A stretch of 6,967 nucleotides of DNA from contig DAOTVD010000059.1 of assembly GCA_034437075.1 (NCBI GenBank), positions 1 through 6,967 of the forward strand, given 5' to 3'. Of this stretch, positions 1 through 6,033 are shown piece by piece. The number at the start of each line of letters is the position of its first letter. Position 1 is the first letter of the stretch. This DNA comes from DAOTVD01 sp034437075. GTDB taxonomy: Bacteria; Chloroflexota; Anaerolineae; Aggregatilineales; J027. The notes under the pieces are model-generated. The model ran no database searches, was not told the DNA's origin, and was given only the letters and a program-made list of their open reading frames with translations. The position numbers were made by a program, and so were the translations under genes.

Positions 1-1383
1 CGTATCGAGCGGCACAAGACCGCTGTCCGCGCCGGCCACAGTCGAAACGAGCTTGAACACCGAGCCCAACGGATAGCGGCCCTGAATCGCTCGGTTGACC
101 AAGGGGCTACTACGATCGGTGTTGTATTGCCGGATGAGCGAACCAGGGTCTAAATAGGGGCTATCGGGATTGAATACTGAGGGGTCAAAAGTCGGGTAGC
201 TAACCATAGCCCGAATCGCGCCCGTGTTCACGTCTATGATGACAGCGGCGGCCCCTGGCGATGTGCTGCCCCAGGTAGGTTGGGCGAATGAATAGGCATT
301 CGCAAACACTTCGGTGATGCCCTGTTGCAAGTCACGATCTAGCGTAAGGTAGATACTCTGCCCTGGCGAGGCTTCAGCTTCGGTGATGGTGCGCAACCGT
401 TCGTCTGTGACCGCAAACAGAGATAAGCGATTTCCAATATTGCCGCGCAATTCGCGTTCCCAGGTGCGCTCGATGCCTTGCAGGCCAACCAGCGCATCGG
501 CAGGATAGCCATTCTGGTCATATTCGGCGGCTTGTTCGGCGGGAATCTGGCCCACATACCCCACCACATGGGGCGCAGCGGTGGCAAAGTAACGCCGCGT
601 CCGTCGTTCGCCAATCTCAGGACGACAGGTGCCGTCAATTTCGGAGCCCCGGGCCTGGTATGTTTCGGGGTCAATCTCGCCAATAAAAAAGAGCGTGTCA
701 GCATTATAACGGGCGAAGGTCGCTTGGATGTCGTTATATTCGCGCCCCAGCAACGGTACCAACAGTTCGATACAGGCAGCCTCATTGCCGATATCGTTGC
801 GCGTTAAGTACATTGGCAGGGCAATACCATTCTGGTCTGCCAGCGCACGTCCATTCTGATCAAATATATTGCCCCGGCTGGCCAAAAAGCGCTCTACCTG
901 CAAGCGGGCGTCGCCGGCCCAGCCTTCGAAAATATCCATGCGCGACCACGCCAGGCGCATGCCTTCATCCGTGGGGATAATGCGCATTAATCGATTTTCG
1001 TCTTCAAATTCGCCCAGAACAGACGACTGGAACTGCACATCATAGCGGATGACAGCCGTCGTACCCTGCAAGAGTGCATCGCCGCGCTGCCAATCTAAGC
1101 CTTGTAAGCGCAGATTTTCCCACAGATTTTCATAGAATTCAGTGAATGCTTCCTGGGGATAGGCATCGCGGGCATTGGGGCTGATGAGCCCGTACATGGT
1201 GTTGTAATCTTGCACAGCCCAGGCATCCAAAAAGGTGACAGCCGTCTGGATGCCGCCATCTAGGCTGACGACTGGCGTTGGGCCACTATTCAGCCCCAGG
1301 ATGTTTTGTTCGTTACTGTCGCCGCCCAAGCAGGCCGTCAAAAACAGCGTTAAGCACAACAGAATGAACGGCACACGTCGCAT
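1..1383 (-). CDS. Class B penicillin-binding protein (lipoprotein, NTF2-like/MecA_N type), 3' part cut by the window edge
   Basis: Cell-wall D,D-transpeptidase that crosslinks peptidoglycan on the outer face of the membrane. The 461 residues in the window are open to the left edge. Seen: a short signal peptide ending in the lipobox LTAC (Cys18), an NTF2-like region of about residues 45-150, then the PBP dimerisation module with RGNIFDQNG (170-178), GYVG (275-278) and GLQGIERTWERELRG (300-314). The transpeptidase domain begins around 345 (LTLDRDLQ, then IIDVNTGAIRAMVSYP). The catalytic SxxK motif is SVFK, Ser441 at nt 61-63 and Lys444 at nt 52-54. The SxN and KTG motifs should lie beyond the edge. 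The ATG at 1383 is chosen because it gives the signal peptide and has GAGGA seven bases upstream. The layout matches MecA/PBP3-like enzymes (family knowledge). Lipid anchoring rather than a transmembrane helix is inferred from the lipobox. It has its own promoter, so it need not be co-transcribed with maf. Confidence 0.93.
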   Translation of the reverse strand, partial: MRRVPFILLCLTLFLTACLGGDSNEQNILGLNSGPTPVVSLDGGIQTAVTFLDAWAVQDYNTMYGLISPNARDAYPQEAFTEFYENLWENLRLQGLDWQRGDALLQGTTAVIRYDVQFQSSVLGEFEDENRLMRIIPTDEGMRLAWSRMDIFEGWAGDARLQVERFLASRGNIFDQNGRALADQNGIALPMYLTRNDIGNEAACIELLVPLLGREYNDIQATFARYNADTLFFIGEIDPETYQARGSEIDGTCRPEIGERRTRRYFATAAPHVVGYVGQIPAEQAAEYDQNGYPADALVGLQGIERTWERELRGNIGNRLSLFAVTDERLRTITEAEASPGQSIYLTLDRDLQQGITEVFANAYSFAQPTWGSTSPGAAAVIIDVNTGAIRAMVSYPTFDPSVFNPDSPYLDPGSLIRQYNTDRSSPLVNRAIQGRYPLGSVFKLVSTVAGADSGLVPLDT

Positions 1384-1435
1384 AGGGTTATCCTCATGAT
1401 CGAGCGATGTTGGTGCAAAATGATCTCGTGTCATG

Positions 1436-1465
1436 ATTATAATGGGGGACATTTAGCGTTGTCGA
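1436..1465 (-). promoter_or_regulatory. Sigma70-like promoter of the PBP gene
   Basis: On the minus strand the -35 element is TCGACA (1465-1460) and the -10 is a perfect TATAAT (1441-1436), separated by 18 bases. Transcription would begin near 1429, giving a leader of about 46 nt that contains the GAGGA ribosome-binding site at 1395-1391. The elements are seen; activity is inferred. Confidence 0.6.
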
Positions 1466-1501
1466 CCATCGTAAAGACACCATTCCCCTACGCTGAGCGC
1501 T

Positions 1502-2161
1502 TCAAGGCCGTAGAATACTGCTAAAGACGCCGCATTCATATTCATGTGCCGCCTGGCAAAGATAGGGCACATCCTGCTCTACGCTCACATCCATACGCCG
1601 CAGCGCGCGCAGCAGGTGGCACAACGGTAACCCGACGACATTGGCATAACACCCCGTGCGAACTTGCACCGGATGAAACCCAACATGCTGGATGGCATAT
1701 CCCCCGGCTTTATCGAACGGGTCACCGCTGGCGATATACGCCGCGATTTCATCGTCAGTATACGCGCGCATCGGGACATCCGTTATGCATACATCTTCTT
1801 CTAAGCGCTCGGTGGCGGTATCCAAAACCGCCAAGCCGGTGTAGACCTGATGCGTACGCCCACGTAACCGGCGTAACATTGCCTCGGCCTCGGCGGCGTG
1901 CTCGGGCTTGCCCAAAATCGTCCCCCGATCCACAACGGTCGTATCCGCTGCGACGATCAAGGGCGTACCGCGCACGCGCTCGGCAGCCGCATAGGCCTTT
2001 TGTTTGCTGACCCGGCAGGTATAGCGCACCGGGTCTTCATCCGGTAACGGGGTTTCATCGATAGACACACTCATGGTACTGAACATAAACCCGGCAATGC
2101 CGAGTAATTCGCGCCGACGCGGCGAACTGGATGCCAATACCAACAATTGTTTTTCTGGCAC
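1502..2161 (-). CDS. maf: Maf family nucleoside triphosphate pyrophosphatase
   Basis: Cytoplasmic house-cleaning enzyme that hydrolyses non-canonical or excess nucleoside triphosphates to the monophosphate and pyrophosphate. Seen in 219 residues: the N-terminal LASSSPRRRELL (9-20), VAADTTVVD (70-78) with the catalytic Asp73, ILGKP (82-86), GRTHQVYTGLAVL (101-113), SGDPFDKAGGYAIQ (145-158) and NVVGLPL (174-180). All Maf blocks are present in the right order. The start is GTG; it places the SSSPRR motif at the usual distance from the N-terminus and no better start is visible. The ribosome-binding site is weak. After the last conserved block there is a tail of about 30 residues with two cysteines (202 and 210), a little longer than typical Maf. 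Substrate preference (dTTP/UTP type or m7GTP type) cannot be decided here. The gene is divergent from the rhodanese gene and lies 118 nt upstream of the PBP gene. Confidence 0.95.
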   Translation of the reverse strand: MPEKQLLVLASSSPRRRELLGIAGFMFSTMSVSIDETPLPDEDPVRYTCRVSKQKAYAAAERVRGTPLIVAADTTVVDRGTILGKPEHAAEAEAMLRRLRGRTHQVYTGLAVLDTATERLEEDVCITDVPMRAYTDDEIAAYIASGDPFDKAGGYAIQHVGFHPVQVRTGCYANVVGLPLCHLLRALRRMDVSVEQDVPYLCQAAHEYECGVFSSILRP

Positions 2162-2193
2162 AGCGTGTTTATCCCATCACTTTCGTCCGCTGA

Positions 2194-2199
2194 ATTATA
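2194..2199 (-). promoter_or_regulatory. Candidate -10 element of maf
   Basis: A perfect TATAAT lies on the minus strand 32 bases before the maf GTG. No good -35 is present 16-18 bases further upstream and there is no TGn extension, so this is only a probable promoter. It would give a leader of about 25 nt. Confidence 0.4.
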
Positions 2200-2229
2200 G
2201 CGCTTTCGGGCCAAGTTCGCTTACGCCCC

Positions 2230-2257
2230 TAGACACGGGCCTCATAGCCGCTACAAT
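2230..2257 (+). promoter_or_regulatory. Sigma70-like promoter of the rhodanese-kinase pair
   Basis: TAGACA (2230-2235) and TACAAT (2252-2257) each match the consensus at five of six positions and are 16 bases apart. The start site would be near 2264, with a leader of about 35 nt holding AGAGGA (2283-2288), ten bases before the rhodanese ATG. It is back-to-back with the maf -10 without overlapping it. Confidence 0.5.
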
Positions 2258-2298
2258 CTTTGAGCAAATAGCCACACCCCATAGAGGATAATCATAGC

Positions 2299-2637
2299 AT
2301 GAATGCTCCCGTACAGGGGATTAGCCCCCAAGAGTTAAAAGCCCGCCTGGATGCGGGTGAAGACATCGTCGTGATTGATGTGCGTATGCCCTACGAATTG
2401 GACATCACCCAGTTAGACTTTGCCGAGCATATTGTCCTGGATGAACTGCCCGAGCGCATGCAAGAAGTTCCCCAAGATAAACCCGTCGTTGTCGTGTGCC
2501 GCAGCGGAGGACGTAGCCAGCAAGCGTGTATGTTCTTGGCCACACGCGGTTGGGAACCCAGCAACTTGTATAACCTGGAAGGGGGCATTTTGCGCTGGGC
2601 GCGCGATGTTGACCCCACCCTGCCAACCTTTTACTAA
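2299..2637 (+). CDS. Single-domain rhodanese-like sulfurtransferase
   Basis: Small cytoplasmic protein expected to carry sulfur as a cysteine persulfide. Seen in 112 residues: DVRMPYEL (27-34), the typical first rhodanese motif, and a six-residue active-site loop CRSGGR with Cys67, followed by SQQA. The C-terminal NLEGGILRWARDVDPTLPTF (92-111) closely resembles the end of rhodanese domains fused to MoeB/ThiF-type E1 enzymes. An intact catalytic cysteine and a loop of sulfurtransferase length argue against a phosphatase (Cdc25-like) role. The ATG at 2299 is supported by AGAGGA ten bases upstream. No E1-like partner is present in the window, so the sulfur acceptor is unknown. The deoxynucleoside kinase follows after 22 nt and is probably co-transcribed. 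Family assignment is firm, physiological role open. Confidence 0.93.
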   Translation: MNAPVQGISPQELKARLDAGEDIVVIDVRMPYELDITQLDFAEHIVLDELPERMQEVPQDKPVVVVCRSGGRSQQACMFLATRGWEPSNLYNLEGGILRWARDVDPTLPTFY

Positions 2638-2659
2638 CCACAAGCCATCCTAAACAACG

Positions 2660-3322
2660 ATGTCAAATTATCATTTTGTCGTTATTTCAGGCAATATTGC
2701 TGTGGGCAAAACCACCCTCGCGCAGCGGCTCGCGGGGGCCCTGGCCTGGAAACCCTATATGGAAGATTTTACGGGGAACCCATATCTGGCCGATTTTTAC
2801 CAGAATATGGCCGCCTGGAGTTTTCATTCGCAAATATTCTTTTTGGCACGACGCTTGCAACATCATCATGCAATTTCACTCTACCCGGGGCATGTGCTGC
2901 AAGACCGTAGTGTCTATGAAGATGCCGAAATCTTCGCACAGAATCTCTATCAACGCGGCTTAATCAGCCCGCGCGATTATGATTGCTATCGCGCCTTATA
3001 CGACGGTGTGCAGAATTTTTTGCCCCCCCCCAGCCTGGTTATCTATTTGCAAGCACCTGTGCATCTGTTGTTGTCGCGTATCGAAGCACGCGGGCGCGAC
3101 TATGAACAAACCATCACCCAGACCTATTTGGAAGACCTAAATGCTTTATACGAAGCATGGGTGGAGCGTTGGCAAGCCAGCCCACTACTCAGGTTGTCTG
3201 TCACCGACTATAACATTTTGCACAATGAAGCTGATTTACAGCGCATCATCCAGCGTGTTCAGGCAATATTGGTTGCTCAGGATGAAATACCCAGCCCCAA
3301 ACAAGATCATCAACCAAACTGA
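2660..3322 (+). CDS. Deoxynucleoside kinase (Dck/Dgk/dAK family)
   Basis: Cytoplasmic salvage enzyme that phosphorylates a deoxynucleoside at the 5' position using an NTP. Seen in 220 residues: the P-loop GNIAVGKT (11-18), EDFTGNPYLADFY (35-47) with the expected catalytic-base Glu35, LQDRSVYEDAEIFA (80-93) with the DRS motif, VIYLQAP (127-133), and the arginine-rich lid RIEARGRDYE (140-149) followed by YLEDLNALYEAW. These match bacterial deoxyadenosine/deoxyguanosine kinases and the eukaryotic dCK/dGK family; thymidine kinase type 1 is excluded. Base specificity cannot be read safely. The ATG at 2660 fixes a normal N-terminus directly before the P-loop, but no Shine-Dalgarno is visible, so translation may depend on coupling to the rhodanese 22 nt upstream. 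The last 13 nt overlap the end of the convergent FHA gene. A T6-G-C9 run sits in the middle of the coding sequence (see findings). Confidence 0.93.
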   Translation: MSNYHFVVISGNIAVGKTTLAQRLAGALAWKPYMEDFTGNPYLADFYQNMAAWSFHSQIFFLARRLQHHHAISLYPGHVLQDRSVYEDAEIFAQNLYQRGLISPRDYDCYRALYDGVQNFLPPPSLVIYLQAPVHLLLSRIEARGRDYEQTITQTYLEDLNALYEAWVERWQASPLLRLSVTDYNILHNEADLQRIIQRVQAILVAQDEIPSPKQDHQPN

Positions 3323-3804
3323 ACCGTTACCCGCAACCGCCCCAGGCGTAGATCATCGCCATCACGCACCAAGCGCGCATGGTTGGGCACCAGTTTTTGC
3401 CCATTGAGATAGGTGAAGTTGGCACTATTCATGTCGGCCACCTTCAAGGATGTTCCCTCATAGGTCAATATCGCATGTTTGCGCGAAACCCCCAGGTTAC
3501 CTGCATCATAATTAGCCAAATCGATACCAGGTAAATGATTGGTGCTAGGGTCTCGGCGTCCTATCACCAGCGCCATGCCTTCGCTTAGGGCAATTTCTAT
3601 CGACTCGCTATGCCCGTGCACATGCAAATACAAACGCTTACCCGTATCCTTAGACCCCCATTTGGGTTCGATGTCAAATTCTTCAGCTTGTTCCAATTTA
3701 TTGGTTTCGGGGCGCAACAGCGAATTACACCGTATACAGTAATTGTTCTGAGTATCGTTTTGGTAGCCACAGACTGGGCAAATAATCAGACTCGGCTCGT
3801 TCAT
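3310..3804 (-). CDS. Zinc-ribbon and FHA domain protein
   Basis: Likely a phosphothreonine-dependent adaptor. Seen in 164 residues: an N-terminal zinc ribbon CPVCG...CIRC (Cys9, 12, 23, 26), a charged linker of about residues 30-55, and a C-terminal forkhead-associated domain with IGRRD (81-85), GVSRKHAIL (105-113; Ser107, Arg108 and His110 are the phosphopeptide-binding positions) and DMNSANFTYLNG (124-135). The hallmark FHA residues are all present, so ligand binding is expected. There is no signal peptide or membrane helix, so the protein should be cytoplasmic. The ATG at 3804 is preceded by AGAGAGA nine bases upstream, a modest ribosome-binding site; it keeps the zinc ribbon at the N-terminus. 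No Ser/Thr kinase is present in the window, so the phosphorylated partner is unknown. The gene is divergent from the TPR gene and could share regulation with it. Confidence 0.93.
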   Translation of the reverse strand: MNEPSLIICPVCGYQNDTQNNYCIRCNSLLRPETNKLEQAEEFDIEPKWGSKDTGKRLYLHVHGHSESIEIALSEGMALVIGRRDPSTNHLPGIDLANYDAGNLGVSRKHAILTYEGTSLKVADMNSANFTYLNGQKLVPNHARLVRDGDDLRLGRLRVTVQFG

Positions 3805-3873
3805 AGTGGCAAGTCTCTCTGACGTTACACATATCGGCGCGTGCGACTCATCTTAGCAGAAAATCTATACTTT

Positions 3874-3902
3874 TTCACAGACGTGACTTTATAAACTACA
3901 AT
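3874..3902 (+). promoter_or_regulatory. Sigma70-like promoter of the TPR gene
   Basis: TTCACA (3874-3879) and TACAAT (3897-3902) are separated by exactly 17 bases, each with one mismatch to consensus. Transcription would begin near 3909, about 40 nt before the TPR start codon. The -10 lies inside the 24-bp palindrome at 3889-3912. For the FHA gene on the other strand only a weak TATAGA (3869-3864) without a good -35 is seen. Confidence 0.5.
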
Positions 3903-3912
3903 TAGTTTATAA
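3889..3912. promoter_or_regulatory. 24-bp palindrome, candidate operator
   Basis: Two perfect 10-base arms, TTATAAACTA (3889-3898) and TAGTTTATAA (3903-3912), flank a four-base centre CAAT. The site covers the predicted -10 and start region of the TPR gene, the usual position for repressor binding by a dimeric regulator. It does not match operators I can name with confidence (not CIRCE). The regulator is unknown. There is no U-tract and the element would be mostly untranscribed, so it is unlikely to be a terminator. Confidence 0.55.
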
Positions 3913-3926
3913 CAGACTGATATTTA

Positions 3927-3938
3927 CGTAGCGCTACG
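3927..3938. repeat. 12-bp perfect palindrome in the TPR leader
   Basis: CGTAGCGCTACG reads the same on both strands with no spacer and ends ten bases before the TPR start codon. It sits in the predicted 5' leader and abuts the only weak Shine-Dalgarno-like bases (GGA, 3938-3940). It could be a second protein-binding site; as RNA it would form only a short stem because there is no loop. Confidence 0.45.
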
Positions 3939-3948
3939 GATATAAAAT

Positions 3949-4476
3949 ATGTCGCAAACCCACGAAAAGTTACGATATTCTAACGGTGGCGTACTCAGCA
4001 AAGCCGAGCGTTATCTCGAACGCGCCCTCTCTTTTTATGAGAAAAATAAGTTTGAGGATGCCCTGGCCGACCTGAACGAAGCGCTGAGGCTGGAAAGACG
4101 CAACGCCGAACTATATGCTACGCGCGGCTATATTTATCTGGAACAGGGAAACGGTGCTGCTGCCGAGGCCGATTTCAAAAAGGCGCTGTCCCTAGACCCC
4201 AGCCAATGGATTGTGCATTATGCCCGCGCTAGGCAAGCCTTGCGCGATGAACAACCCGATGCCGCGCTTGGGCATTTGAATGAAGCGCAACGCTTTGCGC
4301 CTTTACGCCCAGAAGTGCTGATCTATCGCGCCATTAGCTACTATTACAAAAGCGAAAAGCAAAATGCGCTGCGCGAGATCGAAGGCGCGCTGGATGTGAT
4401 CCAGCCCCAAAAGGGAAAACGCGATAAGCGCGCGACCATGGCGCGCAAATGGCGCACCGCCATCAAAAAACTTTAG
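3949..4476 (+). CDS. Small tetratricopeptide-repeat (TPR) protein
   Basis: A 175-residue, probably cytoplasmic protein made almost entirely of TPR helices, a protein-protein interaction scaffold. Four repeats can be placed at about residues 19-52 (AERYLERALSFYEKNKFEDA onward), 53-86 (ELYATRGYIYLEQGNGAAAE onward, ending LDPSQ), 87-120 (more degenerate) and 121-154 (LIYRAISYYYKSEKQNALREI). The second is the most canonical, with A/G and P at expected positions. A strongly basic tail follows (KGKRDKRATMARKWRTAIKKL region, 155-175). No signal peptide or membrane segment is visible. The ATG at 3949 follows an A/T-rich leader with only a weak GGA. The divergent FHA gene and the shared palindrome-bearing gap suggest, but do not prove, a related role. 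The stop overlaps the convergent membrane-protein gene by four bases. The partner protein is unknown. Confidence 0.9.
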   Translation: MSQTHEKLRYSNGGVLSKAERYLERALSFYEKNKFEDALADLNEALRLERRNAELYATRGYIYLEQGNGAAAEADFKKALSLDPSQWIVHYARARQALRDEQPDAALGHLNEAQRFAPLRPEVLIYRAISYYYKSEKQNALREIEGALDVIQPQKGKRDKRATMARKWRTAIKKL

Positions 4477-4925
4477 TCCGGCGGAGAGGATAAAACCCAG
4501 GCCCAGCGCAACAGCGCCAGCGCGCCGCCCAAGCAAGCCCCCGCCACCGACCAAGGGAGCGTCCGCGCGGCCATGTCTACGATTAACGACGTGGGGAAGT
4601 CGGGATAAGCATGGGAATGCCAGGCATTTTTGAAGATCATTAGGCTGATGGTAGACCAAACAGCCAATACCCCGACCAACGCCCCGCCTAACACCAGGCC
4701 CGGTATCCATTGCGCCGGGCGGAGGATCGTTCCGCCCCCCCAACGCAAAACCGCCAATCCGCCGAGTAGGGCACCCAACCCACTTCCCAGGATAACCACG
4801 GGCCAGACCGTTCGATCTTCCGGGGTCAGCCAAACCAGCACCACGGCGCCATAGCCCAGCGCGAGCAGCGTATGCGCGCGCCGTTGCTGGGGAATGGTCA
4901 GGAGCGCGCGCGGATTACGGGGCAT
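4473..4925 (-). CDS. Small four-helix membrane protein of unknown family
   Basis: I do not recognise this 150-residue protein. Seen: a basic N-terminus (MPRNPRALLTIPQQRR), then four hydrophobic segments at about residues 19-34, 41-61, 73-97 and 124-146. They are rich in Gly, Ala and Leu, with glycine pairs (GALLGGLAVL, GLVLGGALVG, GACLGGALALL) suited to tight helix packing. The longest non-membrane stretch, 98-123, holds two His (103, 105), an aromatic Tyr-Pro-Asp-Phe-Pro turn and an Asp. No catalytic signature is evident. The ATG at 4925 overlaps the end of the SGNH gene by 11 nt and lacks a clear Shine-Dalgarno, which suggests translational coupling; hence co-expression with the acyltransferase pair is likely. 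A longer overlapping frame on the same strand (4303-4833) was judged a shadow because this one has helix-like composition and operon-type overlap. A role as accessory subunit of the acyltransferase is inference only. Confidence 0.8.
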   Translation of the reverse strand: MPRNPRALLTIPQQRRAHTLLALGYGAVVLVWLTPEDRTVWPVVILGSGLGALLGGLAVLRWGGGTILRPAQWIPGLVLGGALVGVLAVWSTISLMIFKNAWHSHAYPDFPTSLIVDMAARTLPWSVAGACLGGALALLRWAWVLSSPPD

Positions 4926-6033
4926 GTTGTTGGATCACTGCGGCGACCTGCTCTGCCAGCGCACACGTGGCCGAGGGCGTCAAATGCAGGGCAGAGTCAG
5001 TGAAGGCGTCCGGCGGCATAGCATCCCACAGGTCGGCATACTGCCAGGCGGCATCCTGCGCGCGAGTCGCTAATGCTGTGCGATACCAATCGTAGCCCTC
5101 GCGCGGATAATAGAAGTTATAGCGCAAGTCGCTATTGAGGCCGCTACTGCGGTAAATGGGCTCGTTAATGATGAGCATCTCGGCGTCTTGGCCGCGCGCC
5201 ATGGCGGTTCCGGCATCTAACAATGACCACAAAACGGCCCCCTCGGCGCGGATGTCTCGTTCGAAGCCTTCATAATCGGTGGCCGCACGCAAATTATGCC
5301 GCACAGGCGTAAAGAATTCTGGGTTACGATGGTCTATCCCCGTGGCGGCCCAGGCCAGGCCATACGCTTGCAGGCGTAGCCAGTCGGCCAATTGGCGGCG
5401 CTGGCCGATGATCGTTCTTTCAAACGGAACATCGGTGTTATCTGACAATTGATCTGTATTTAGCCCTATGTCGAATTGCGCATTCAAGCGCCGGACGGTC
5501 TGCGCGTTGGCTTGGATGAAAGGGCGCGTCAGTTGGTCATCGGCAAAAAATGATGCCAGGGTCACAAACCAGACCACCATGTCCGGTTCATAGCGCAAGG
5601 CAGTATCCAGAATAACCAGGTCTTTGGTCAGGTTCAGCAAAGGATAACCCAGGTTATAAACGCGGATGGGTTGCCCGCTGGCTGTATGGTAATAGCCCCG
5701 ATTGATACAGGCGCTCAAGGTCTCGTCTGGCCCTAGCAACCAGCCCCAGATGCCTGAATCCCCGAGCAAAAATACACGGTAGGCGGATTCGTCATCAGCA
5801 GCGGCGAGTTCGTGCGTGGCAAACATGGCTTCCGGGTCGGTTACCGTCAGACTATAGGATTCGGCGGGATTTTCGGCATAGGGCAAGCGCTCGCGCCCCG
5901 GCACCAGGGGCGTGTTATACAGCCCCATATCCCATATCGTATCCAGCGGGCGCGCGACGGCGTACACGATATTGAGAATGAGGAACAACGCCCCGGCCTT
6001 CAGCACGACCCGCCATACAGATACATCAGACAC
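4915..6033 (-). CDS. Membrane-anchored SGNH/GDSL-like protein, partner of the MBOAT acyltransferase
   Basis: Probable extracytoplasmic acyl-transferase or esterase subunit. Seen in 372 residues: an N-terminal hydrophobic helix (about 9-27) acting as signal anchor, then an SGNH-type hydrolase fold with FLLGDSGIWGWLL (88-100; nucleophile candidate Ser93), VYNLGYPLLN (125-134; block with Asn127 and Gly129), LRYEPDMVVWFVTL (146-159), IINEPIY (288-294) and a C-terminal DSALHLTP (346-353; His350). The Asp-His pair has three residues between them rather than the usual two. The N-terminus-out topology and pairing with MBOAT match AlgJ/AlgX and DltD-like proteins (family knowledge); the target polymer is not identifiable. 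The start is GTG at 6033, supported by AGGAG nine bases upstream and by the eight-base overlap with the MBOAT stop. It overlaps the following membrane-protein gene by 11 nt. Confidence 0.85.
   Translation of the reverse strand: MSDVSVWRVVLKAGALFLILNIVYAVARPLDTIWDMGLYNTPLVPGRERLPYAENPAESYSLTVTDPEAMFATHELAAADDESAYRVFLLGDSGIWGWLLGPDETLSACINRGYYHTASGQPIRVYNLGYPLLNLTKDLVILDTALRYEPDMVVWFVTLASFFADDQLTRPFIQANAQTVRRLNAQFDIGLNTDQLSDNTDVPFERTIIGQRRQLADWLRLQAYGLAWAATGIDHRNPEFFTPVRHNLRAATDYEGFERDIRAEGAVLWSLLDAGTAMARGQDAEMLIINEPIYRSSGLNSDLRYNFYYPREGYDWYRTALATRAQDAAWQYADLWDAMPPDAFTDSALHLTPSATCALAEQVAAVIQQHAP

Noticed and set aside
339..785. 148-codon minus-strand and 109-codon plus-strand frames near 339-807
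   Set aside because: Both fall within the PBP gene, which is continuous in another minus-strand frame from 1383 to the edge with lipobox, dimerisation and SxxK motifs.
1394..1437. Direct repeat TCATGAT at 1394-1400 and 1431-1437 in the PBP leader
   Set aside because: Only seven bases, partly self-complementary and expected by chance; one copy touches the -10 element, but there is no further symmetry.
1491..1499. CGCT-G-AGCG mini hairpin just after maf
   Set aside because: Four-base stem and no U-tract, so not a credible terminator.
1546..2010. 154-codon plus-strand open frame
   Set aside because: Entirely antisense to maf, whose motifs are all intact; Arg/His/Pro-rich shadow.
4303..4833. 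176-codon minus-strand open frame overlapping the TPR and membrane-protein genes
   Set aside because: It runs antisense through the TPR coding region and in another frame of the membrane protein; low-complexity Gly/Arg/Pro composition and no motif support it.
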